A stretch of 64,000 nt of DNA from Callorhinus ursinus. Its lineage: Eukaryota > Chordata > Mammalia > Carnivora > Otariidae. The notes under the pieces are model-generated. The model ran no database searches, had not been told where the DNA came from, and saw only the letters and a program-made list of their open reading frames with translations. Numbering within the stretch: position 1 is the stretch's first letter; each line of letters opens with the position of its first letter. Location of the stretch: positions 15,318,050 to 15,382,049 of the forward strand of contig NW_020313285.1 in assembly GCF_003265705.1 (NCBI RefSeq). Direction: 5' to 3'. This document shows, piece by piece, positions 11,845 to 23,044 of this stretch. The position numbers and the translations under genes are program-made.

Positions 11845-12015
11845 CATGTTCATGGTACTTTGCACGTCATCACCTGGATTAATACATTTAATCCTCACAA
11901 CCACCCTATAAGGTAAGTTCTTTTCCTCGCCATTTCCAGGTGGGGAATGTGTTAGGGTCATGCAGCTGGTGGGTGGAGGTACCAGTATTCAAGCACAGGC
12001 AGCCTGACTCCATTC
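11845..12015 (-). mobile_element. MIR fragment
   Basis: Antisense MIR order is visible: TTTGCACGTCATCACCTGGA, TAATCCTCACAACCACCCTA, then GGGTCATGCAGCTGGTGGGT. Confidence 0.75.
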
Positions 12016-12133
12016 TGCCCTCCTGACGAACTTGCTGCCCCAACCTTAAATCCGAGGAGGAAAAGTAACTAGCATCATATCATGTGTGATGACAGTGATC
12101 CTTTTGGAACTTTCCAGGAGAGGCCATTGTCTC

Positions 12134-12350
12134 TGATGAGCACTGGGTGTTATACATAACTAATGAATCATTGAACACTAACATCAAAAACTAATGATGT
12201 AGTAAACAGTGGCTAACTGAACATAATAAAAAATAATAAAAAATGAGAAAATAAACCAAAAAATATATACTATATGTATATAAAATAAAAATTACAAATA
12301 ATAATAAATAAATAAAGGAATTGGAAAAAAGTAAACAAAAAAAAACAAAG
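12134..12350 (+). mobile_element. Short L1 3' end, strongly 5' truncated
   Basis: GAGCACTGGGTGTTATACAT and the ATGAATCATTGAACAC stretch match the last roughly 110 bp of the second 3' UTR module of the young L1 copies. A long A-rich region with AATAAATAAATAAA follows. Only the tail end of an L1 transcript was inserted. Confidence 0.8.
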
Positions 12351-12394
12351 GAACTTTTCATAGATGCCATAGTCAAGTTTAAATGGATTTTAGA

Positions 12395-12515
12395 GAAAAT
12401 GTTGCCAATCCTCATTTCATAGACAAGGAAGATAATTCTCAAAGAAGAGAAAGAATTAGCTCAAGAATGGCATTTGTCTTTGTGGGATTATAACCCCAGA
12501 TCACACTGATGGAGA
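12395..12515 (-). mobile_element. Possible MIR fragment
   Basis: CCTCATTTCATAGACAAGGA followed by ATTAGCTCAAGAATGGCA fits a diverged antisense MIR core. Confidence 0.4.
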
Positions 12516-13576
12516 CCTACTCTTATGTTCTCTGTTCTTTCCCACAAATTATCTTCCCAGTTGATTTCTCACAATGCTAGAAAGTCACGCTGAGAATTCA
12601 TTGAATAAAGGTGCTGTGGATTCAGAAGTCCTTAACTAACACATGGATATGTTGCCTTGAGGGAATAGAACCATAGTCGTCTTCCTTTGGATTTACAGTT
12701 TCATCAGAAGACTTCTCTAGAGATTTTCCAAGAGGAAGAAGCAGAGGAGTACACTCTGGGCCCACTCTGCCCCTTTCACTCACACATTTCCTGCCTTGGT
12801 AAAAAATATATACATAGTTGCTCTCTCAGTGAACAGATTACTTATGTTACAAAATTGTTCTTGAGCATTCAGAACACCATACTTCAGAGAATGGTAGCAT
12901 CTTAAGGGCAGGCATTGTACAGTTTGCTGTTTACATCAAAGAGCTTTTTGTTGTTGCTGATCCCAGCACCTGTGTAGGTGAAAGTGCAGCCTATTCAGTG
13001 TCTCTTCATGACAGCATGGGGAGCTAAAGCATTCACATTCAGAGAAAACTTTGAAATGAGCCCACAAAGAATTCCCTCCAAGGACACGGAGCCCTGCAAA
13101 TTTAAGGTGGGCACAGAAAGTTACAAAACAGGTGACATAAATACAGTGATTGTCCCTGGCATGTACTTCCCAGACCCTGATGTGCCTCCAAAGCTGTCTT
13201 TCCTCCTATTGTGGCTGATGACTGTCACCATATGCTTAACAAAAAGCAATACTCTCAGAAGAACTGCTGGGCTGCAGATTTGAGGTGCTTTCTTTGGGCT
13301 TTTTGTATTTAAAAAAAAAAGGCATTTCCTGATAAACGAAATGCCCTGATGAACAATTCTGACATGTACAAAGGAAGGTTTCATTACAGTCAAGACCACA
13401 ATGGGGAGATTCTACTTTACTATATCTGCATTAAGGAATTTGCAATTTAGCATGCCATGCTCACTTTCTTTGAACCACTGAAGTGGAATAATTTACATAG
13501 TGAGCAAAGGACTAGCTTAAACAGTGCTCTCCTTGGAACTATGAACACGAACACTGCAAAAACAACACATATTGAC

Positions 13577-13608
<32 letters not shown>

Positions 13609-14960
13609 TGGATCTCAGTAGAGTAAGATTCCTTCAAAGATTGAAAATGTGATTGAATTGTTAACCTCACTCCACTCAGATGCATGTGGATTATTTTCTG
13701 CTACTAGAAAATTGTGAAAAAGTCTTAAATTACTGTAATTTGGCACTCATCTTTCGTAGTCATTCTTCAGGGAGAACGGGGCCGCAGGCAAGGGGGCTTC
13801 CGTTGGAGAGTAGCATGGGCTAAGACAGCCAGGCTCGGGCGCTGAGCCCTGTGTTTGTGGCTTTCTTGACAGCTACCCCTGAGGAGTTGTGAAATTATCC
13901 TCAACTCTTCCCAGTTTAAACAGAAAAAGCCTGCTTTTAAATCTGCCCCGTTGTTGATTTCAGATTTTTTGATCAGCTAGGGCAGGATTTTTCAGTGTTC
14001 TTTATTGCTCAATTTGTTGATATAGTGAAGTAGGAAGAGAGAAGGTCCCAAGAGAGTAATTTCATAAGAAATTGCTCATATCCCTATAAATGTATATATA
14101 ACTTTTTCTAATAGTTTAAAATCACTTCTTACTTTAGTTTTGTTTAGATACAAATCTACAGTTTAGTCTTCATCCTGCAGCTGGCATGCTTAGGGCAATC
14201 AAAGGACTCCACTGGAAAGCAGAGTACAAATTAGACATTTAGAGACAAGAAATGTATTATTTGCGTATGTGTGTGTGATAGTCAAGTAAAGATCAGTAGT
14301 TTGCCTTTGACAAGATCCCAGTCTCACTATAGAGTTTTCTTAATGTATAATTTTATCTTCTATTATTCCTCTTTGTTTTCCTTCATTTAAAAATTTTTCA
14401 ATTTCCTCCTTTGTAGTGAGTCATTGACTATAAACTATTACCTTATTTTATTACAAGTTATTAGACATATTCTGTAAATGGCAATAGATTAAAAAGCTCT
14501 ACATATATAATTAAAATGCTGCTGCGTAATCAAGATTCTGAAGACTTTTATTTCCAACATAAGACAAACATTGAATAGTTTGAAGAGTCTTGGTCTAAAA
14601 TTCATATAGCTATAGCTTTGGGCTCACAATCCATGGTTTTAGGAACTTTCTGCACTGCTCTGCTTTCTTTTCATGATCTTTTGCCACTCCCTTCATCAAG
14701 CTGACCTTTTATTTTAATGTTTTTTCTAGAGGGAACTTGCTATAATAGATCAATCTATTGTTGGGCATGCTTGCAGACGACAATTCTGCAGTCTTGGTAT
14801 ACTTTATGTTGTTACTTAATTGAATAAGAATAGTCGGTTTAACAAGGCATTTTCTATATTACTTCATTTCAATCTGGTAAGACCAGGATGATTCATCACC
14901 AAGATTTTAGGTAAATATTAAACTAATGAGACAGGAGGAGGGTAAAGGAGGTATGGGTTC
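12516..14960. other. Single-copy DNA with one GT microsatellite, no gene found
   Basis: No exon could be supported. The plus frame at 12978-13283 and the minus frame at 13121-13399 overlap each other and neither has a motif. A (GT)n tract lies at 13577-13610. Confidence 0.4.
13577..13610. repeat. (GT)n microsatellite
   Basis: About 13 uninterrupted TG units pass into GCGCGTG. It is a probable length polymorphism. Confidence 0.97.
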
Positions 14961-14967
14961 TGGTTTT

Positions 14968-15927
14968 GCCAAGATGGTGAAATAATCAAGTTTCAGGCTC
15001 TGTCCTCCAAAATGAATCCCAGGGGAATTATAGAAGCAAAAGGGAAGTGTGGTTTTAAGGAGCTATCAAAGGAGAAGCCCCACCCCTCACCTTCCCCAGT
15101 CCTCCTCCCAAGTAGAAGACCATCTGAGAACTGGTTTGCACAGGACAGTTGGATAGTAGCAGCCTGGGGCAGAGCAAAGCCAGAGGCAGCAAATAGAATG
15201 GGTTACAACAGTGGTTCTCAAATATGGTCCTCAGACCAGTAGCATTGTTGTTACGTCAGGACTTACTAGAAATACAAATTACTGGCTAATCCCAGTCCTG
15301 CTGAATCAAGAAATTTAAGGCAGGGCCCAGCAATCTATGTTATATAAGCTGTTCTGATAATTCTGATATATGCTAAAGTTTAAGAAGAGAAAGGGTTTTT
15401 AAGTCTCACTTGCCTTTTTCTTGCTTTGCCCTGCAACAGTCATGACCAGCAAGCATTTCTACAGATACCTGCCTCTCTCCAGCAGCTCAGTGAAGCTTAA
15501 CAGCGCCATTGCTAGTGGGCGGATTATTACAGCAGGGCAAAAAAAAATCCTGCTTGGGCAGAAAGTAACCAACATAAGTGTAGACTGACCAGCTGTTCTC
15601 CAGCATTTATTTCTCCACTAAAGCCTTCAGGTTACAGCCTAGGGGATAGAGTGTACCGGCCTTTGTTGATTCACCTCAGGTTTTAAAGAAACACTGATTA
15701 GAGTAGCTGCCTGCTGGAGGGTCAGCCAAAAAGTCACCAACGATTCTGTGGAGCCTGAGATACTATACCCTGAGGGCTTATCTCTGCCTCCCTAACTAAC
15801 CTGGACGAATCCAAATCAGTGTTTAATCTTGTGCCATTAAAAATTAACCATACAGAATAGATGATACCCCCAAGAGGACATGGGTTCATCAGACATGAGA
15901 ATGAGACCTGACCTCTGGAGCGTGACA
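14968..15927 (+). other. Uncertain retroelement-like leader sequence with an embedded MER5A
   Basis: The stretch begins near GCCAAGATGGTGAAATAA, the type of sequence that starts L1 5' UTRs. It is less AT-rich than its surroundings and carries the MER5A at 15209-15387. It may be an old L1 5' UTR or another retroelement leader. Resemblance by eye is weak. Confidence 0.3.
15209..15387 (+). mobile_element. MER5A (hAT-Charlie nonautonomous DNA transposon)
   Basis: The start CAGTGGTTCTCAAATATGG, an internal GGGCCCAGCAATCTATGTT and the ending TATGCTAAAGTTTAAGAAG match MER5A in sense orientation over nearly its full length. Confidence 0.85.
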
Positions 15928-16400
15928 TTAGCAAGATGGCGAAACAGGTCGTTCCTGACTTTGCTCCCCCTCACAAGAAGAACAGCTGACAACTATTCAT
16001 GGACAAGACACTACTGAGGAATTCCTAGAACACTGGAGGTTGGGCTGCAGCACCCCTTGCACCACAGAGACCAAGTCTGACTGCATTAGAAGGCTAAGAG
16101 GAGGAGCTGCACAAGGGACCACATTGCCCTTCCCCCAAGCCAACATAGCCACACGCGGAGAGATCTCTACTGAGCCTCTGGTTGGTTCCTTCAGTGGGAA
16201 AAGAGAGCCTAGGGGGACAACAAGCACCCCCAGCATTGTGGGTAACTTTGTGGGACCCCAGCTCTGATCTCACCCCAGAGGGATTGTCGGGGAATCTGTG
16301 GGGCTTAACCACTGGAAATTTAACTGACAGAGAACAAAACTCTAAGAAGGATGAATCCAGGATTCTGAAGCCTGAAAATTACATATTCTTTATCTTATGA
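15928..16400 (+). mobile_element. L1 5'-UTR-like fragment
   Basis: It starts with AGCAAGATGGCG, the usual YY1-bearing first bases of mammalian L1. It continues with TTTGCTCCCCCTCACAAGAA and GACAACTATTCATGGACAAG, which read like the leader of an older carnivoran or mammalian L1. No ORF1 or ORF2 follows; A-rich DNA begins by about 16400. Both strands are open over 70-80 codons, but these frames are incidental. Confidence 0.45.
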
Positions 16401-16634
16401 AAAAGAAAAACAAAATTACAAATACAAAATCAGATACAAAAATGAATGCTTAGAATGACAGAAGAAATCACAATAAAATACACATTTAAAAAAACTGACA
16501 AATATCACAAACATCACTAAATCTAGAAAAAAGACTTTATTATTTACTAGCTGACATAACCTTAGAAAACTATTTTCCTTTTTTGTTTGTTTTATTCTTT
16601 TTGGTCACCTCTTCATCTTTCAGTAATTGTATTT
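16401..16634. other. A-rich DNA after the L1-like leader
   Basis: A-rich stretches up to about 16500 could be the tail of the preceding element. The remainder is unrecognised. Confidence 0.35.
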
Positions 16635-16764
16635 TACTTTTTTAAGTAGGCTCCATGCCCAGGATGGAGCCCAGTGCAGGGCTTGAACTCATGACCCTGA
16701 GATCAAGACCTGAGCTGAGATCAAGAGTTGGACCCTTAACCAACTGAACCACTCAGGTGTCCCC
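16635..16764 (-). mobile_element. Can-SINE, older short form
   Basis: AAGTAGGCTCCATGCCCAGG, GAGATCAAGACCTGAGCTGA and CACTCAGGTGTCCCC are the antisense of the older Can-SINE form without a long CT/AAAT tail. AATTGTATT at 16625-16633 recurs just right of the element. Confidence 0.9.
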
Positions 16765-16809
16765 AAAATTGTATTATCAAAGATAATTGCAGCTTAAAAA
16801 AAGGAAAGA

Positions 16810-17000
16810 GGGGTGCCTGGGTGGTTCAGATGGTTACGCATCTGCTTTCGGCTCAGGTCATGATCTCCACGTCCTGGGATCGAGCCCCGCGTCGGGCTCC
16901 TGGCTCAGCAGGGAGTCTGCTTCTCCCTCTCCCTCTCCCACTGCTTATGCTCTCTCTGTTTCTCTCTCTTTCTCTCAAATAAATAAATCTTTTTTAAAAA
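16810..17000 (+). mobile_element. Can-SINE
   Basis: The head GGGGTGCCTGGGTGGTTCAG is followed by B box GGATCGAGCCC, a CT tract and AAATAAATAAATCTTTTTTAAAAA. AAGGAAA flanks both ends. It lies head-to-head with the preceding SINE, 45 bp apart. Confidence 0.95.
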
Positions 17001-17676
17001 GGAAATATATTTTAGTTTTTCCTGTAATATGATTGATCAAATTTTGTTTTTGTTACTGATATCTGAATGGATTAAATATACAGCTTCACACACTGATGTG
17101 TTTTTAATACGGCTATAGTTTTTCTACTTTGTGCAGATCACAGGACAATCCTATTTTGCATGATTTGTATCAAAAAGAAAAAATTTTATGTTGCATTTGA
17201 AATTTTGTGTATTTTCAATTTTTTTATATTCCTAAAAGGAAAGAACTTTCATTTTGAGTAGGGGTCAATGAGAAACAACTTCTTCTCTTACGTTTTCCAT
17301 ATCTGATGATTGGAATAGTTTTCTACATTTTTCTGGCTTTGTGCATTCCTTCATATTCTGGCTTTGTGCATTCCTTCATATTCTCATTGCTGGCCACTAT
17401 AGAACGTTTTCGTATTACAATATGACCTGTTTGATGTCATGATGCAGGATGAATTGACACATGTACTATTCCTAGAAGCTATTTTTACACAAGTGCAGCT
17501 AGTAATCACTTAACCACACTCAGAAGTTGAGGCAAGTCATATATATTGGAATGGAAATGGAGTGGAAAGATACAGCAGTCTTACTGATTGCATGTAAGTA
17601 TCTTACTTTTGCATATGTACAAAAATATACAACCATTTGCTAGTGAGAGTCCATGACTCTCAAGCTTTGTAGTGTA
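17001..17676. other. AT-rich single-copy DNA with a 25-bp tandem duplication
   Basis: No gene or named repeat was seen. A perfect 25-bp unit is present twice at 17331-17380. Confidence 0.5.
17331..17380. repeat. Perfect 25-bp tandem duplication (two units)
   Basis: The unit at 17331-17355, beginning TTCTGGCTTTGTGCA, is repeated without change at 17356-17380. Lack of differences suggests a recent event. Confidence 0.97.
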
Positions 17677-18070
17677 ATAGGGTTCTCCAGAGAAACAGAA
17701 CCAATAGGAAATACATATGGTTATAGATACAGATATATAGAGATTTTAAGGAATTGGCTCACTTACAGTGGAGGTTGGCAAATCCATAATCTGCAGAGTA
17801 GCCTTAAGACCCAGAGAAGAGTTGGTGTCGTAGTTCTAGTCCAAAGAGAGTCTGCTGGCATAATTCCATCTTCCTACAGAGAGGTCAGTATTTTTCTAAC
17901 AAGAACTTCAACTGTTTGGATGAGGTTCACTCACATTGTGGTCTACTTTATGAAATGTTAATTTCATCTATAAAATTACCTTCACAGAAACATCTAGATT
18001 AATGTTTGACCAAATATCTGGGTACCATGGCCTACCAGGTTGACACATTAAATTAACTGTTACCATGGTG
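17677..18070 (+). mobile_element. Ancient mammalian interspersed repeat, family not named
   Basis: The start TAGGGTTCTCCAGAGAAACA, internal GGAATTGGCTCACTTACAGT and ending GGTTGACACATTAAATTAAC form a sequence I recognise as a common medium-copy mammalian repeat. I cannot assign its family without a search. Confidence 0.5.
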
Positions 18071-18149
18071 GCTCTTCCTTTACACCGAAGTTCAGCTACC
18101 TCTGAAAAAGATTAATAAACAGAACAGTATATGTAGCCTGAAGCGAAGT

Positions 18150-18560
18150 ACTGGAACAGAGGGACCTAGTGATTTAGAATGTTCATCCGTATCATATTCT
18201 TCTCTCCTTTCAGGCAAGTAAGAGGGTTACACTTTTCCACCTTTGCAGTTAAGCAGGACCATGTGACTAGTACTGAGTCACTTTTTTACGACTCAGAGTT
18301 ATGATTTATCATTTTTGTGTGAAGCTTTTAATTACCAATACAAGATTCTCCAGAACTCTTTCTTCCTTTTGTGTTGGCCAAATAGGTTGCATGTTCTAGA
18401 TGGTTTGAAAACATGATGGTGGAACCTGCAACCATCTGGATTCCTGAGATACTACATTTGTTGCCCTGAAGCATTGCCTGGATGTATAGTGGACTTTGTA
18501 TGAGTTAAACCACTGAGTTTAGGAGATCTTTTTGTTTCTATGTCATCATCTATTCCGACT
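18150..18560 (+). mobile_element. Possible ancient repeat ending in a 'CCACTGAGTTTAGGAG' segment
   Basis: The AACCACTGAGTTTAGGAGA ending and the tract before it resemble a common old mammalian repeat family. The sequence at 24640-25130 looks like another member. Family unknown. Confidence 0.35.
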
Positions 18561-18739
18561 AGTGCTTGAACCAATGAATTAAACATGCTAAATTTAATGA
18601 GATAAGGAATGATATTAGCATTGTGAAACACAACTAGAATCATAAAGAATAACCAAGTGAAAGTATTAGGTATGAAAAATTATTTGAAATATGGAACCTA
18701 ATATATAAGATGAATAATCTGATTGATGCACCTAAAGAT

Positions 18740-19420
18740 GAATTTAGTTGAATTGGAAAATCACATTGGGAGATCCTCCAGAGTCATCAGGAAATAATAA
18801 AGAGTTTAAAAATATAAAAAGAAAAACTAAAGAGATATGAAGGATAGGAATAGAAAACATAATGGAAGGTTCAGAAAACAAAAGTAAAAATGAAGGGAAG
18901 AAAATATTTGAAGAAATAATGGAAATTAATTTCCCAGTATTAAAAAAGTAAGTTTCAGATAAAATGGTTTCATAAAGCATCGGGAAAAGATATAAAGAAG
19001 AAAAATCCACACATGGAGATGGTAGAGAAAATTTAGGAATATCAGAAACAAAGACAGAATACTATATAATTTTAAAGGAGTACCTACAAAGGAAAAAACT
19101 ATAACTTTGAACTTTTCGCTAGTAATACTAGAAGAAAGAAGATAATGGAGTAATATTTTTAAAGTATAAAAGGAAATGAACTTTGATCTATAATTTTATG
19201 TCCAGCCAAATTACCATTCAGAGGAGGATATAAAATGAAAATACTCAGTCATTTAAAAAAAACACACACAAAACAAAACATCTCAGAAAGGTTGTCACAC
19301 AAAGATCAACATTAAGAGCACTTTTGAGAGAGAAACAATTTTATGAGATGAGGCAAGACAGATGTGAAGTAAGGATGACCAAATATCAAATATCTTGGAA
19401 AAGGTTATTTTTGTTAAAAA
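18740..19420 (+). mobile_element. Ancient L1 or HAL1 fragment (ORF1 region)
   Basis: The order of AGAAAGAAGATAATGGAGTA, TTTTTAAAGTATAAAAGGAA, and TCCAGCCAAATTACCATTCA, then GAGGAGGATATAAAATGAAA parallels the C-terminal coding part of L1 ORF1, but is full of stops. An A-run at about 19417-19431 may be a tail. HAL1, which carries only ORF1, is an alternative. Confidence 0.5.
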
Positions 19421-19698
19421 AAAAAAAAAACTAGGATTAATGGAAAGAAAATAAAAACATAGTCCATCATTGATTCCAAACTTAAATTCTAGCCATCATT
19501 AATAAGATGAGGGGAAAGGGAAGACCACATGGACCCAATAGTGCCATTGTACTTTACTTGTGAAGTATAAGGTATCAATATCCATACTTAGAGGGTTAAT
19601 ATTAAGTTAGGATTATGACAGTTCTACCTTTTCCCTATACAATTTGTTTTTAACCTGTTGCTCTATTTATGTTTCTTAGGTCTAGAGTTTTTTATTTT

Positions 19699-19906
19699 AT
19701 TTTATTTTTTTAAAGATTTTATTTATTTATTTATTTGACAGAGAGAGACACAGTGAGAGAGGGAACACAAGCAGGGGGAGTGGGAGAGGGAGAAGCAGGC
19801 TTCCCATGGAGCAGGGAGCCCGAGATGCAGTGCTTGATCCCAGGGCCCTGGGATCATGACCTGAGCCAAAGGCAGAGGTTTAAAGACTAAGCCACCTAGG
19901 CGCCCC
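19699..19906 (-). mobile_element. Can-SINE
   Basis: A T/A-rich lead, then AAGATTTTATTTATTTATTTATTTGAC and a full antisense body ending CCACCTAGGCGCCCC. Direct repeats AGTTTTTTATTTT at 19686-19698 and 19908-19920 flank it. Confidence 0.93.
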
Positions 19907-19920
19907 AAGTTTTTTATTTT

Positions 19921-20414
19921 TTAAACAGAGAATGAATGAATCATAATGATGCCTAGTTTCTCACTACTCTTTCTGCAAGGCATGGCCTTCTCTTTCTCTC
20001 TCTCTCTCTCTTTCTGACACACACAAGTAATGAGGCATATTACTTTCATTTTCTTATCTGGGGGTTTTTAACTATGATTGGATTGGGTTAAATTCAGTCT
20101 CATGTCCCCAGAGTTAAAAGTTTTAGACTTCTTTACTTCTTGTCTCATTGACTATGTTTATTTTTCATTTAATTTTTGATGCTAATGCAACAAGACACCA
20201 TGAAAACCAGAATGAATATATGTACTTCTTGAGTGAAAATATTCTAACTAGAGTAGTGAATACAAACCTAGCACAGGAACACATACAACTACCCTACATA
20301 CTACTCTTACTACTAATATTAAAGATAATAACATTTTATAATTTATATCTACATATTCATATAAACATAAAATAAGTAAATATAAATATATCAAATTATA
20401 CTATCATATGAAAG
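19921..20414. other. AT-rich DNA with a short CT run
   Basis: A (TC)n tract lies near 19990-20014. The rest is AT-rich with no feature I can name. Confidence 0.45.
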
Positions 20415-20510
20415 ATCATTATTGCTATTTTATAGATAGGGAAATTGTAGTTCAGAGTGTTTAATTTCCTAAGAGTAGAGTAAGAATGTAAGACTTGCTG
20501 GTTTTGTTTG
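20415..20510 (-). mobile_element. MIR fragment
   Basis: TTGCTATTTTATAGATAGGG followed by GTAGTTCAGAGTGTTTAAT is the antisense MIR core. Confidence 0.65.
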
Positions 20511-20769
20511 ATTCTTCTTATAATACAGCATGATGTGATTTCATACAACATAGATGGTATATTTTTACTAGTTCTGCACCTTTCAAGCTAAACTCAATCA
20601 ATCTTTAACATTCAATTTTCAGTTTAAACCGATATCTCTGTGATCATATTTGTGAACAGATACACATATACACAGAAGTTCACAGCATACCTTCTGCCTG
20701 AATACTGCTCAGAAGATGAAGAAAATGTATAATTTTTCCTAATACTTGATTATTTCTTCTCACAGTGAA

Positions 20770-20990
20770 GACTATAATTTATCAAGTGATTATTTTATGC
20801 CAAACACTATATACACTAAAGAATTCCATAATGCTAATATTAGAAAGTATCTACTTTCTAGATTTGAGGCTCCATGAAATTAGATTCATTAGGTTGCTTA
20901 ACGTCTCAGAACTAGTAAATGGCAGAGCTAGGATTCAAATCCATATCGACCCCAAATCCTGTGTGTTTAGTAACTTGGCCCTGTAACTTG
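20770..20990 (-). mobile_element. MIR
   Basis: The antisense order is nearly complete: ATTTTATGCCAAACACTATA, then GGTTGCTTAACGTCTCAGAA, then TAAATGGCAGAGCTAGGATT. Confidence 0.75.
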
Positions 20991-21620
20991 CTGAACATAA
21001 ACATAAAAGTTCCAAGGATTAATTTTGTGAGTTAGTTCAAAGACCATGTACTCAATAGGTAACATATAAAAGAGTCTATGTTGATCCTGTTCTCAACATT
21101 GACAGATCTAGGGCAAGCCTACAGATGGAGGCCCTCAGGAGGAGAAAGTCATGGAAGGGGCCCAGGCAACCCCTGAAATAGACTTGGAGCCATTCATACA
21201 GGGAATTTCAGGTGTTGGGTACCTAGATTGTGGTGGCAAGGGGGGGTGGCAGGCTTCAGGTAGCCTGTTCCCTGGGCCCCATGGACTCCTTGCCTTGTAG
21301 AGAAAGGTGCAGCCAGAGAAGGGCCCGAGGCGTACCCAGCTCCAGTTGCCAGGATAATAGTGGCGCATGGTAAGTATTTAACTGCCAAATATTCACCCAA
21401 TGAAAGGAAATTAGATGAAAAGGCAACTAAATGGGACCTAGAGTGTCTTAATTTGAAGAAATCTTATTTGGAAATTAGTCAGTCAGAGATTGGACATTGT
21501 TCTTATACAAATAATCATTAAGACAAGTGAATTAAGTTTATTTGTAATGAAAGAGTTGTGGATTTAAAGCAATAATAATGTAATTTTCATCTTTCAAATT
21601 AATAAGGTCTCCTTTAAAAT
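20991..21620. other. Single-copy DNA with a modestly GC-richer patch
   Basis: 21110-21370 is richer in G and C than its surroundings. Two overlapping minus frames (68 and 77 codons) lack motifs. No splice or coding support was found. Confidence 0.4.
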
Positions 21621-21624
21621 AAGA

Positions 21625-22500
21625 CCAAGCTAAATGCTGGTGAGATAGAAATGAGGCTACCCCTCAAATGTGAAATCAGTGGTAGCATTATCTGTCATCC
21701 ACTTTTTTGGAAAGAGATTTGGGAATTTGAACAAAATATCTCAGAATTTCCCTATTATTTGGCCCAATAATTTTACTTATTGAATCTAGCCTAAGAAAAT
21801 AATCTGGAATTCCTAAAACCATAATATGTGTACATATGTACATTACAGTATTGTATATAATGATTTAAAATAGAAGTAGTCTAGTAAGTATAACAATTAG
21901 GGAGTAGATATATAGGATTTAGTTTATATATCTAATTGACTATTAGGTACTACTAGAATGACTTACAGGGGTGCCTGGGTGGCTCAATCCTGTTAAGCAC
22001 CTCACTCTTGATCTCAGCTCAGGTCTTGATTTCAGGGTTGTGAGTTCAAGTCCCATATTGGACTCCACGCTGCCCCCCCCAAAAAAGAATATGACTTACA
22101 AAAGTTTTTGATAGCATAGGGAAAATTTTGCATTCTAAATTTAAATTTCAAAAGCAATTATAGCTCTTTTGTGTACAAAATATTATATTCACTCCATAAA
22201 GATACATCTAGATAAAAGGCTAGAAGCAATTATACTAATGTCAGAAATAAAGAGGTAATGATTAAAATAAATCCTATAATTGGTAGTCATTGAGGCAGTT
22301 GGGGGTCTTTAAGTCTGTGTTTTTCACTGGTAAGTCTCCATAAAATGGAGAACATATTGAGATTGTGATTTTGTGAACAACTACAAAAAATGTGTGTATT
22401 GTTGAACATTCAAGCCACTTTAAGCAGTAAGGATAATATTCCATTGATTTGTATAGAATGGTGTTTTTAAGAGCAATTAATGGAGATTGATCATTGTTTT
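21625..22500 (+). mobile_element. Ancient L1 3' region, interrupted by a Can-SINE
   Basis: GCTGGTGAGATAGAAATGAG, TTTTTTGGAAAGAGATTTGG, CCCAATAATTTTACTTATTG and TGTACATATGTACATTACAG follow the order of old L1M 3' coding and UTR sequence in sense orientation. The SINE at 21968-22090 splits it. Confidence 0.55.
21968..22090 (+). mobile_element. Can-SINE, short form without AAAT tail
   Basis: The head is GGGGTGCCTGGGTGGCTCAA. The body ends at GACTCCACGCTGCCCCCCCC and an A-run. Exact ATGACTTACA duplications at 21958-21967 and 22091-22100 mark the insertion. Confidence 0.93.
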
Positions 22501-22664
22501 TCTATTTTGACTGCAACAAAGAAAAAAGGTTTCCATTGATGTCATAGATAAAAGGCTACTCTTTATTTTTATTCATGTAATATCATCCTTAGGGCCATTT
22601 GTGAAAATCCATGTCCTTTGTGTGCCAAAAAAAAAATTTTTTTTGGAAAAGCTGTTGTCTTTAG

Positions 22665-22780
22665 TACTGTTTCATTATTTTATTCAACAGATCTTAACAG
22701 AGCACACACAATATTCCAGGATTGTATTAAGTACCTGTAATAAAAGAGAATACAAACAGAAATGTTCTATATATTTTGGA
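22665..22780 (-). mobile_element. L2 3'-end fragment
   Basis: TTCAACAGATCTTAACAGAG, then ATTCCAGGATTGTATTAAGT matches the antisense L2 end, which normally reads like 'caacaaatatttattgagc ... ccaggcactgttctaggc'. Confidence 0.5.
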
Positions 22781-22866
22781 ATTCTTCAGAATTGATGCAC
22801 CAAATGTAAACATTCCTAATAAGCTCTACATTCATATCTAGTTGTTCCTCAAAAATGCTTAAAAGA

Positions 22867-23039
22867 GGGCGCTTGGGTGGCTCAATTGGTTAAACATCTG
22901 CCTTCGGCTCAGGTCATGATGCCGGGGTCCTGGGATCAAGCCCCGCATCAGCTCCCTGCTCAGCTGTAGTCTACTTCTCCCTCTCCCTCTCCCCGCCCGC
23001 CCCCCCTTCAAATAAATACATAAAATCTTTTTTTTTTTT
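22867..23039 (+). mobile_element. Can-SINE
   Basis: The head GGGCGCTTGGGTGGCTCAAT leads into a body ending in CCCGCCCGCCCCCCCTTCAA and AAATACATAAAATCTTTTTT. ATGCTTAAA-type repeats flank it at 22855 and 23040. Confidence 0.93.
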
Positions 23040-23044
23040 ATGCT

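Noticed and set aside
13577..13610. GT tract as a possible regulatory Z-DNA element
   Set aside because: Simple microsatellites of this size are common, and nothing nearby suggests a promoter.
16040..16400. Several 70-80-codon frames on both strands
   Set aside because: They overlap each other in an L1-leader-like, GC-richer stretch and have no motif.
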